Source: JAWLDB01 sp041686915
GTDB taxonomy: Bacteria > Bacillota > UBA994 > UBA5500
Assembly: GCA_041686915.1 (NCBI GenBank)
Contig: JAWLDB010000190.1
Coordinates: 1 to 5,255 of the forward strand
Length of the DNA stretch: 5,255 bases
Reading direction: 5' to 3'
The notes under the pieces are model-generated. The model was not told the origin of the DNA and did not search any database. It saw only the letters and a program-made list of their open reading frames with translations. Made by a program: the position numbers and the translations under genes. Below are positions 1 to 4,904 of the stretch, one piece after another; the stretch's first letter is position 1; every line of letters starts with the position of its first letter.

Positions 1-866
1 TGCCCGGAACCAACAGGTTCGGGTTTGATTTCTTCAGGCGGGTGTTGTCCGGAATCCACAGGCGTAGGTTCAGCAGGGGTGCCTTCCGCCGGCTGCTGCG
101 AAGACTCCTCCGCGTCGCCTGAGTCATTCGTCACACCTGAGCCTTGCTCTGTGCTAGAACCAGGCGACCCACTACTACCGCTGCCTTGATCACTCGGCGC
201 CTGTCCCGTCGGCACAGGTGCCTTGATCTCTATCTGTAGCCCTCTTGTCTGCAGGTAGTCAGCTGCTGGAACCAGGTTGTTGGTCTCTGGCGTGCTCCCG
301 CTACCGTTATAGGAAACCAGTGAAAGGTCCCCTGGGGTGCTACTGAAGACCAGACCGTAGTTGCCGGCGGGAGTGCTCTCACTGGTGGAAATTTGGAATG
401 TGCAGAGCACTCCGTCTGTTTGCAGGGGCTGTGCCGGAGGCACCTCATTCCCATTGGAGTCGGCCATCGGCGGATATTGGTTGTAAAGGCTGAAGGCAGC
501 CGCAGACAACCCCCTGTCGAGCATCAACGCGTTTGATCCAAATGCCAAACCTGAATGCACAATCGGCCCCGGCTGCAGTCGGCCGACGGTACCCAGCCTG
601 GTTGGCAAAATTACCCGAAAGCCGAGTTGCTCAATTCCCTGCGGCGTAGCCTGCATACAGCCTGAAAGCTCGACTTGAACGTAAATCGGATCACCAGCGG
701 TGAAGGTACTGGCTGATATCTGGCGAGCGGAGTCAGAAAAGGCCGTCAACTGCAGCCGTGGTCTGGTCGAACTGGCGGATGCACTAGGTAGAAGGTACTG
801 TAGACCCAAGCAAGCTATGACCGCCAGAAGCAACAGAAAACGGCTTACTCGACGACACAAGGGCAT
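1..866 (-). CDS. Secreted cohesin-like domain protein (partial, C-terminus beyond left edge)
   Basis: The open frame runs from ATG at 866 to the left edge, giving 288 residues with no stop. An in-frame TGA directly precedes the ATG and GAGGAG lies 9 nt upstream, which fixes the start. Residues 1-31 form a signal peptide: basic RRVSR, then a hydrophobic core, then an ASA cleavage site. V-I-A-C at 16-19 resembles a lipobox, but the hydrophobic stretch continues past it, so signal peptidase I cleavage is preferred. Residues about 37-215 look like a beta-sandwich of the cohesin / carbohydrate-binding type: GDPIYVQVEL near 58, a GIEQLGFRVILP strand near 77, and DGVLCTFQIS plus PAGNYGLVFSS near 151-176. 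This assignment is by pattern only. Residues about 217-288 are Gly/Ser, then Pro/Glu rich, typical of a wall-spanning linker. The anchor or partner domain lies outside the window. Function is unknown; an extracellular binding or structural role is inferred. Confidence 0.72.
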   Translation of the reverse strand, partial: MPLCRRVSRFLLLLAVIACLGLQYLLPSASASSTRPRLQLTAFSDSARQISASTFTAGDPIYVQVELSGCMQATPQGIEQLGFRVILPTRLGTVGRLQPGPIVHSGLAFGSNALMLDRGLSAAAFSLYNQYPPMADSNGNEVPPAQPLQTDGVLCTFQISTSESTPAGNYGLVFSSTPGDLSLVSYNGSGSTPETNNLVPAADYLQTRGLQIEIKAPVPTGQAPSDQGSGSSGSPGSSTEQGSGVTNDSGDAEESSQQPAEGTPAEPTPVDSGQHPPEEIKPEPVGSG

Positions 867-875
867 TCAACATCA

Positions 876-881
876 CTCCTC
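876..881 (-). promoter_or_regulatory. Ribosome binding site of the secreted protein gene
   Basis: GAGGAG on the minus strand, 9 nt before the ATG at 866-864. A second ATG at 873-871 is out of frame and too close to this site, so the start at 866 is preferred. I see no convincing -10/-35 pair for this gene in 882-1000. Confidence 0.65.
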
Positions 882-999
882 GTTGTTAATTCGAATAGAC
901 TGATTTATGCTATGCTGTACGGGAGATAGATAAGACCCGCTCTTCTCTAATGGTACGGTGAAGTCTGATGCATGTCGTCACCCGAAACCCGTGAAAACC

Positions 1000-1036
1000 A
1001 AAAAGGCCCCTCACCCGTTTTGGGTGAGGGGCCTTT
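1000..1036 (-). terminator. Intrinsic terminator of the membrane-LuxR gene
   Basis: A perfect 15-bp stem (1002-1016 paired with 1022-1036) has a 5-nt loop. On the minus strand it ends in a TTTTT run (1004-1000) and then GGTTTT. It lies 28 nt past the stop codon of the LuxR-type regulator gene. It therefore ends that transcript and insulates the downstream secreted-protein gene, which must have its own promoter. Confidence 0.92.
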
Positions 1037-1063
1037 CAGATAGTTCATATCATACTTAGCGGG

Positions 1064-2509
1064 TCACTTGGGATCGTCCTTGCCTAGTAGCCTGATCAGT
1101 TCTACCTTGCTGCGCACACCTAGCTTGGAGTAGACCTTCTTAACATGTGTCTTGACCGTGTTTTCGCTGAGGAAAAGCTCGGCAGCAATCATCTTGTAGG
1201 TGCGCCCCCTCTGCAGCAAATCAGCTATTTGCAACTCCCGCTCAGTCAAATCTACCTCTTTAGCCAACCGTTCACCCGGCGGTGGCTGAGCCACCACTAC
1301 CGAAGCGAGAATAGGTGCAGCGGGGGCGGGCGCAGCGAAGGCATGGTCGGTCAGCCGGCGCGATAATCGTTGCAGCAGCAGTGGCAGGAGGACCAGGGTA
1401 ACCATCAGCACCCCTATCGCTATCAGCGCTGGCTCGAACAACTGCCCAGCCGGACCGGTCACAATCCGGTTTCCAAGCAGCCCTCCAAGCAGCACCCCTA
1501 ACACGTTGGCAGCCAGACCGACCCCCAGCACCTTGGCGGGGTTTTGGTCCAGGTCCAGCATCTCCCCCAGTATGCTCCACCAAAACAGGTCAAACACACC
1601 ACAGGCCCCAAGCATCAAAGTGTTAATCAGCAGGTAACTAGGTGCTGAGCGATCCAGCACCATGAAGCAGATAAAGGCAAAACCAATCATGGCCATGGCC
1701 ACATACAGCGCGTAAGCGCGGTTACCTCGCTTGGCATACTTCTGCATCACCCGCAGCGCCACTACGTAGGGCAGAGCCCAATACCAGTTGACCAGCCATT
1801 TGTGGTGAGCAAATGCTGGGTTGATCACCTGGTACATCAAACCTGAGTTTATACTAAGCATCACAATGAACAGACAAAGCAGACTGAGTGTCCTGTTGCA
1901 TCCAACTGGTGCTAGTTTGTCCTGCACACCAGGGCTGGACCCGACTGCCGACTCCTGCTCAGGCAGGTAGATGCCGAAACCAAACGCAAAGATCAGCAAG
2001 AGGATAGCGGTTACCAAACCCACTTCCGCGAGCAGGTAAACAGCCATCATGTTAACGGCAATCATCAGGACATTGGAGTAGATCAACACCTCAGCGGCAG
2101 TTTGCAGTCGATCACGAGGCTCGTTGCATGCCGCGAAATAGAAACCCCAGGAAGCAACACTCACCCCAGCCAGCATGCTGGCCGGCCAGAGTAGGTACCA
2201 GGCAGCAGAGGGGGTAAAGAAGAAGCAACTGCTGCTGGCTACACAGAACACGATTGTGTAGAGCCACACCTGTTTGGCAGCCCGCATGGTCTTAACGAGG
2301 AAGCTGGCACCAAACAGGCCGGCAAAATGGGCGGCAATCGCTCCAAAGATCAATGTCTGTGGGTCAAAGGCGTAATCGGCGGCTAGAGAGTAGAGTACCT
2401 GCCCCTGGAACGGGACGGCAAGCAGCCATGCCGAAAAGGTAGCAAACACTATAATGGACAGGCTACGGCTGTCTATCTGCAAAATCCCCCTGTTGCCCAG
2501 ATCTTTCAC
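1064..2509 (-). CDS. LuxR-type transcriptional regulator fused to a 12-helix MFS-like membrane domain
   Basis: A 481-residue protein. Residues about 15-385 are a series of hydrophobic helices, roughly twelve, split by a polar loop near 183-205, as in major facilitator transporters. A Pro/Ala-rich linker (about 390-412) leads to a LuxR/GerE helix-turn-helix at about 421-475. It contains LTERELQIADLL, then SENTVKTHVKKVYSKLGV with the classic T-V-K-T-H recognition helix. The DNA-binding domain should face the cytoplasm, making this a membrane-tethered regulator. The membrane part may sense a ligand or membrane state; the ligand is unknown. No receiver, PAS or kinase domain is present. The start is GTG at 2509, with GGGGAGGAG 5 nt upstream; no in-frame start lies between it and an upstream TAG at 2563-2561. 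The gene stands alone, divergent from the MarR gene, with its own terminator. Family membership is confident; target genes are not known. Confidence 0.92.
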   Translation of the reverse strand: MKDLGNRGILQIDSRSLSIIVFATFSAWLLAVPFQGQVLYSLAADYAFDPQTLIFGAIAAHFAGLFGASFLVKTMRAAKQVWLYTIVFCVASSSCFFFTPSAAWYLLWPASMLAGVSVASWGFYFAACNEPRDRLQTAAEVLIYSNVLMIAVNMMAVYLLAEVGLVTAILLLIFAFGFGIYLPEQESAVGSSPGVQDKLAPVGCNRTLSLLCLFIVMLSINSGLMYQVINPAFAHHKWLVNWYWALPYVVALRVMQKYAKRGNRAYALYVAMAMIGFAFICFMVLDRSAPSYLLINTLMLGACGVFDLFWWSILGEMLDLDQNPAKVLGVGLAANVLGVLLGGLLGNRIVTGPAGQLFEPALIAIGVLMVTLVLLPLLLQRLSRRLTDHAFAAPAPAAPILASVVVAQPPPGERLAKEVDLTERELQIADLLQRGRTYKMIAAELFLSENTVKTHVKKVYSKLGVRSKVELIRLLGKDDPK

Positions 2510-2514
2510 CCTGA

Positions 2515-2523
2515 CTCCTCCCC
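2515..2523 (-). promoter_or_regulatory. Ribosome binding site that fixes the GTG start of the membrane-LuxR gene
   Basis: GGGGAGGAG on the minus strand, 5 nt before GTG at 2509-2507. It supports the non-ATG start. I could not identify a confident minus-strand promoter further upstream in 2524-2712. Confidence 0.7.
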
Positions 2524-2712
2524 ATGCTCGGCTAATGACAACTTCTTCTTGGGAGGTGCTCTATCCTTTATGGACCGAGAGGATTCTTACTAGTAGCAGC
2601 AGGGCTCTGGCGCGCAGCCCGTGTCTTACACAAAGCTATCCCTGACCAGTGGGTTGGAGACGCCTTACCTCAACGGTGCAATAGCCGGATTTGTGAGGTT
2701 TCTGAAGTTTAC

Positions 2713-2742
2713 TTGACACATACAATCCTTGCATGATACAAC
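2713..2742 (+). promoter_or_regulatory. Sigma-A type promoter of the MarR gene
   Basis: A perfect -35 TTGACA (2713-2718) is followed after 18 nt by TACAAC (2737-2742). TG at 2734-2735 forms an extended -10. Transcription would begin near 2749-2750, almost at the ribosome binding site, so the 5' leader would be only about 15 nt. The start point is inferred from spacing only. Confidence 0.7.
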
Positions 2743-2753
2743 TATAGCAAGGA
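2726..2753. promoter_or_regulatory. Candidate operator: inverted repeat overlapping the MarR promoter
   Basis: TCCTTGC (2726-2732) and GCAAGGA (2747-2753) form a perfect 7-bp inverted repeat with a 14-nt spacer. The spacer contains the extended -10, and the right arm covers the predicted transcription start and the Shine-Dalgarno. MarR proteins are dimers that commonly bind inverted repeats on their own promoter and repress it. This site is a plausible autoregulatory operator. The right arm includes the AAGGAG used for ribosome binding, so part of the symmetry could be coincidental. Confidence 0.5.
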
Positions 2754-2754
2754 G
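2749..2754 (+). promoter_or_regulatory. Ribosome binding site selecting the TTG start of the MarR gene
   Basis: AAGGAG lies 10 nt before TTG at 2765. The nearer ATG codons at 2755 and 2758 are too close to it or open only a four-codon frame (ATG TTG CTT GAG TGA). An in-frame TGA at 2756-2758 prevents any longer version of the MarR protein. Confidence 0.6.
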
Positions 2755-2764
2755 ATGATGTTGC

Positions 2765-3223
2765 TTGAGTGAAGTCAACCAAGATTGCTGCGTTGAAGAA
2801 GTTGGCCAGGTAGTGCAAAGGCTAGTGCGGATGATGCATCTGTTTGAACGCGATCAAATTAAGGTGTTCAGCTTCACCGCATCGCAATGTTATACCCTGC
2901 TGACGGTCAAGAAGAACGGCGAACTAACCATGCGCGAGTTAAGCGATAAAATGAACGTCGACAGCAGTACCATGACGCGCATAGTCAGCGTTCTGGTACG
3001 TGATGGCTACTTGGAACGACAGAGGTCGGCAGAGGACCGGCGAGTAGTCACCGTCGTGCTGAGCGAGAAAGGCCAGGAAGCCGCCGCCAGCCTGGAGCAA
3101 AATATCGAGAAATACTACCTGGATACGATCAATGCGCTGCCGGCTGAACAGGTACAGAGTGTCTTGTCTGCTGTGACGTTGCTGCTGAACGCTTTTGAGA
3201 AAGCGAACCCCAACTGCTGCTAG
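2765..3223 (+). CDS. MarR-family transcriptional regulator with terminal cysteine pairs
   Basis: A 152-residue protein, the usual MarR length. A winged helix-turn-helix spans about 54-105: LTMRELSDKMNVDSSTMTRI, then RDGYLERQRS and the wing signature with D91-R92-R93. Helices at about 10-45 and 106-147 form the dimerisation region. It is expected to be a cytoplasmic dimeric repressor of its own promoter and of the permease gene 75 nt downstream on the same strand. An odd feature is the cysteine placement: C8-C9 at the N-terminus, C42 in the helix before the DNA-binding domain, and C151-C152 as the last two residues. MarR proteins that respond to metals, arsenicals or oxidants use cysteines in such positions, so thiol-based sensing is a reasonable inference but unproven. 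The start is TTG at 2765; if it were wrong, the next Met codons are near residue 23 and would remove C8-C9. Confidence 0.92.
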   Translation: MSEVNQDCCVEEVGQVVQRLVRMMHLFERDQIKVFSFTASQCYTLLTVKKNGELTMRELSDKMNVDSSTMTRIVSVLVRDGYLERQRSAEDRRVVTVVLSEKGQEAAASLEQNIEKYYLDTINALPAEQVQSVLSAVTLLLNAFEKANPNCC

Positions 3224-3246
3224 AAACCGGCCTCAGGGCCGTTTTC
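3223..3246 (+). terminator. Short hairpin with T-rich end between the MarR and permease genes
   Basis: CGGCC (3228-3232), loop TCAG and GGCCG (3237-3241) form a 5-bp GC stem. After one mismatch it is extended by GAAA pairing with TTTC. The sequence TTTTCTT follows. It starts at the MarR stop codon. It could be a weak intrinsic terminator or attenuator that lowers permease expression relative to the regulator. The GC core is short, so termination may be partial. Confidence 0.5.
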
Positions 3247-3253
3247 TTAAGGA

Positions 3254-3270
3254 GTATACTTGTACAATAC
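3254..3270. promoter_or_regulatory. Symmetric sequences upstream of the permease gene (possible operator)
   Basis: GTAT and ATAC arms (3254-3257 and 3267-3270) flank an 8-bp palindrome, TTGTACAA (3260-3267). They lie just upstream of the permease ribosome binding site, where a regulator could act. TATACT (3255-3260) and TACAAT (3263-3268) resemble -10 boxes, but I see no -35 at the right distance. Confidence is low because the arms are short and AT-rich. Confidence 0.25.
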
Positions 3271-3286
3271 ACCTATTGCATACTAC

Positions 3287-3295
3287 AAGGAGGAG
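3287..3295 (+). promoter_or_regulatory. Strong ribosome binding site for the permease ATG start
   Basis: AAGGAGGAG; the AGGAGG core ends 5 nt before ATG at 3299. An in-frame TTG at 3260 also has AAGGAG (3249-3254) 5 nt upstream, so a 13-residue longer form is possible. The ATG is preferred because its site is stronger and matches where the family's first helix begins. Confidence 0.7.
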
Positions 3296-3298
3296 ATT

Positions 3299-4279
3299 AT
3301 GGTGAAGATCATAAGTGAGTTGTTTTGGACGGTCGTTGCATATCTGCGGGCCGATTGGAGCTTCCTGCTGATAGGCATACTGGTGGCTGTCAGTATCAAC
3401 GTCTATCTGGACCCGGAGAAGTTTCGGAAGTGGATGGAGCAAAGGGCTGGCGCTTCCATCTGGGGCTCAATCGCATTCGGCGCCTTCACACCGCTCTGCG
3501 CCTGCGGAACCATGGCAGTGCTGCTCTCCATGTTCATGGGCGCTCTACCCTGGGGGCCCGTAATGGCATTTCTGGTTTCGTCGCCACTCACCAGCCCGTC
3601 AGAGTACATCTTTGAGACAGCGGTCCTTGGATCGAGGCTAGCTAACGCCATGCTAATATCCTCTGTGATACTAGGTCTACTCGCAGGTTGGGCGGCGCAT
3701 CAGCTTTCCAAAAGAACTGCCTTCTTTAGTGGACAGCTGACAATTCGGCAGGCAAAATCAGCACAGAATGAAGTTGCAGTCGCCAGTGAAAGTTGCTGCA
3801 GCAGTTCTGGACAGATCAGTAGCTGCGCTTGTTCCAATGAGACCACGAGCCCATCCTGGCGTGAGCGGCTAAAGGTTGACGAGTTCCTGCGGGCATTTGT
3901 GGACTTGGGCCTGAAGAAGGTGCTGCTCTACTTCGTTCTGTTCATTCTGGTTGGCAAGATTGCGGAGATGCTAATTCCACAAAGCCTAATCATGGGATTG
4001 TTTGGAGCAGACCGCGGCTTCTCCATCCCACTCGCCGCAACGTTGGGATTGCCGCTCTATGTATCAGGACCTTCCGCCCTTCCTCTGGTCAGGTCATTTC
4101 TCGAATCAGGTGCCGGAGAGGGTGCCATCCTCGCCTTCATGATTGCAGGCAAGGCCACCGGAGTTCCAGTCATCGCCGGCCTCTCCACCATCATCAAGCG
4201 CAGGGCGCTGCTGTTCTACGTAGCGTTCATCTACTTAGGCGCAATTGCAGCCGGTTACATCTTGCAGCTGTTCCTCTAG
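3299..4279 (+). CDS. ArsP_1-family (DUF318) permease, probable thiophilic metal(loid) or organoarsenical exporter
   Basis: A 326-residue inner-membrane protein, normal size for the family. Each half carries several hydrophobic helices, including about 20-37, 55-63, 71-93, 116-132, 206-220 and 302-324. The first half has the family hallmark T64-P-L-C-A-C-G70 followed by SSPLTSP (94-100). The second half has the matching segment LPLYVSGPSALPL (about 251-263), then LAFMIAGKATG. The known members ArsP (efflux of trivalent organoarsenicals) and related Cu/Zn exporters use cysteines in the first motif, C67 and C69 here. The polar central loop (about 138-190) carries a cysteine cluster, C166-C167, C176 and C178, which could capture a soft metal. 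The gene follows the MarR gene after a short hairpin, so control by MarR is likely. The substrate is uncertain: organoarsenical export is favoured by the neighbouring ArsN1-like gene, but Cu, Zn or antimonial export cannot be excluded. Confidence 0.88.
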   Translation: MVKIISELFWTVVAYLRADWSFLLIGILVAVSINVYLDPEKFRKWMEQRAGASIWGSIAFGAFTPLCACGTMAVLLSMFMGALPWGPVMAFLVSSPLTSPSEYIFETAVLGSRLANAMLISSVILGLLAGWAAHQLSKRTAFFSGQLTIRQAKSAQNEVAVASESCCSSSGQISSCACSNETTSPSWRERLKVDEFLRAFVDLGLKKVLLYFVLFILVGKIAEMLIPQSLIMGLFGADRGFSIPLAATLGLPLYVSGPSALPLVRSFLESGAGEGAILAFMIAGKATGVPVIAGLSTIIKRRALLFYVAFIYLGAIAAGYILQLFL

Positions 4280-4307
4280 GCGAGTAGCGCGCTAAGTCAG
4301 GATCACA

Positions 4308-4340
4308 GCAGAGAAACCCCCTCATCGGGGGTTTCTCTGC
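4308..4340. terminator. Perfect 14-bp hairpin between convergent genes
   Basis: GCAGAGAAACCCCC (4308-4321), a 5-nt loop and its exact complement (4327-4340) lie between the stop codons of the permease (+) and the acetyltransferase (-). The position fits a shared bidirectional terminator. Neither strand has a proper T-run directly after the stem, so efficiency is uncertain; it may instead stabilise 3' ends. Confidence 0.65.
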
Positions 4341-4354
4341 GTTAAGTCTGCTCT

Positions 4355-4852
4355 TTATAGCAGTTTCTCCATGATTACGGTGTCGACCCACTTCCCATCC
4401 AGCTGACCCTGTCGTTCATAGGTTCCCACCAGGCGAAAGCCAAATTTCTGGTAGAGAGCCATGCCAGCTGTGTTGAAGGCAAAGGCATTCAGGATAACCT
4501 TGCTGTATCCATGGGATCGACCAAGGTCAAGAATCGCGCCCAGCAGTAACTTGCCAACGCCCTTCCCCCGCCAAGCTCTATCCACATACAGGGAAAGTGT
4601 GCTGACATGGTAATAGCATTTTCGTGGTGAAAAGAGCTGCAGCGAAGCGTACCCGATGACGTCGCCCACTGTACTGGTTACGACCAGCATAGGCTCCCGG
4701 AGTCCATGGGCCCGGAACCAACCCATCTTCTCTTCATCGGTATGCGGCTCCAAGTCGAGGGTAGCCACCCGGTCAACGATTCCTTGATTGTGGATGCGAT
4801 TGATGGCTGAAACGTCCTGCTCAGTCGCTGCTCGAATTACTAAATCGGACAC
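4355..4852 (-). CDS. arsN1: GNAT N-acetyltransferase, ArsN1-like (arsinothricin / phosphinothricin type)
   Basis: A 165-residue single-domain GNAT enzyme that should transfer acetyl from acetyl-CoA to a small amine. The acetyl-CoA pyrophosphate loop is R95-G-K-G-V-G100. The family N in FNTAG is at 127, followed by LYQKFGF, and the C-terminal strand region is GTYERQGQLDGKWVDTVIMEKLL (143-165). The N-terminal IRAATEQDVSAINRIHNQGI and DRVATLDLEP (27-36) are typical of the PAT/ArsN1 branch. The -DGKWVD...MEKLL ending is closest, from memory, to ArsN1 family A. ArsN1 acetylates the amino group of arsinothricin, an organoarsenical glutamate mimic. The start is GTG at 4852 with AGGAGG 8 nt upstream. 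It lies 52 nt after the DUF2703 gene on the same strand, so co-transcription is likely. The PAT/ArsN1 group is confident; the true substrate could be phosphinothricin, methionine sulfoximine or another amino acid analogue. The gene symbol is provisional. Confidence 0.82.
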   Translation of the reverse strand: MSDLVIRAATEQDVSAINRIHNQGIVDRVATLDLEPHTDEEKMGWFRAHGLREPMLVVTSTVGDVIGYASLQLFSPRKCYYHVSTLSLYVDRAWRGKGVGKLLLGAILDLGRSHGYSKVILNAFAFNTAGMALYQKFGFRLVGTYERQGQLDGKWVDTVIMEKLL

Positions 4853-4860
4853 TGTCCTTG

Positions 4861-4866
4861 CCTCCT
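4861..4866 (-). promoter_or_regulatory. Ribosome binding site selecting the GTG start of the acetyltransferase
   Basis: AGGAGG on the minus strand, 8 nt before GTG at 4852-4850. It lies in the 52-nt gap after the DUF2703 stop codon, supporting independent translation of the second gene of a probable two-gene operon. Confidence 0.75.
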
Positions 4867-4904
4867 TGGTCTATCTACGCGTATGGAAACGCTGATAACT
4901 GTGG

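Noticed and set aside
230..454. A 74-codon minus-strand open frame inside the secreted-protein gene
   Set aside because: It is in another frame on the same strand as the longer signal-peptide-bearing frame, has no ribosome binding site I could see, and has no recognisable domain.
700..903. A 67-codon plus-strand open frame
   Set aside because: It is antisense to the start of the secreted-protein gene, has low-complexity basic composition, and has no family resemblance.
882..1000. AT-rich stretch searched for a promoter of the secreted-protein gene
   Set aside because: Several TAT-like hexamers occur, but none pairs with a convincing -35 at 16-18 nt, so no promoter was called.
1272..1583. 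A 103-codon minus-strand frame inside the LuxR-type gene
   Set aside because: It is a Gly/Ala/Arg-rich shadow frame over a GC-rich part of a well-supported gene.
2720..2741. Direct repeat of ATACAA in the MarR promoter region (2720-2725 and 2736-2741)
   Set aside because: Only six bases, AT-rich, and one copy lies within the -10 region; the inverted repeat is the better operator candidate.
2636..2818. A 60-codon minus-strand frame in the divergent intergenic region
   Set aside because: It overlaps the MarR promoter and start on the opposite strand, has no good ribosome binding site, and shows no recognisable motif.
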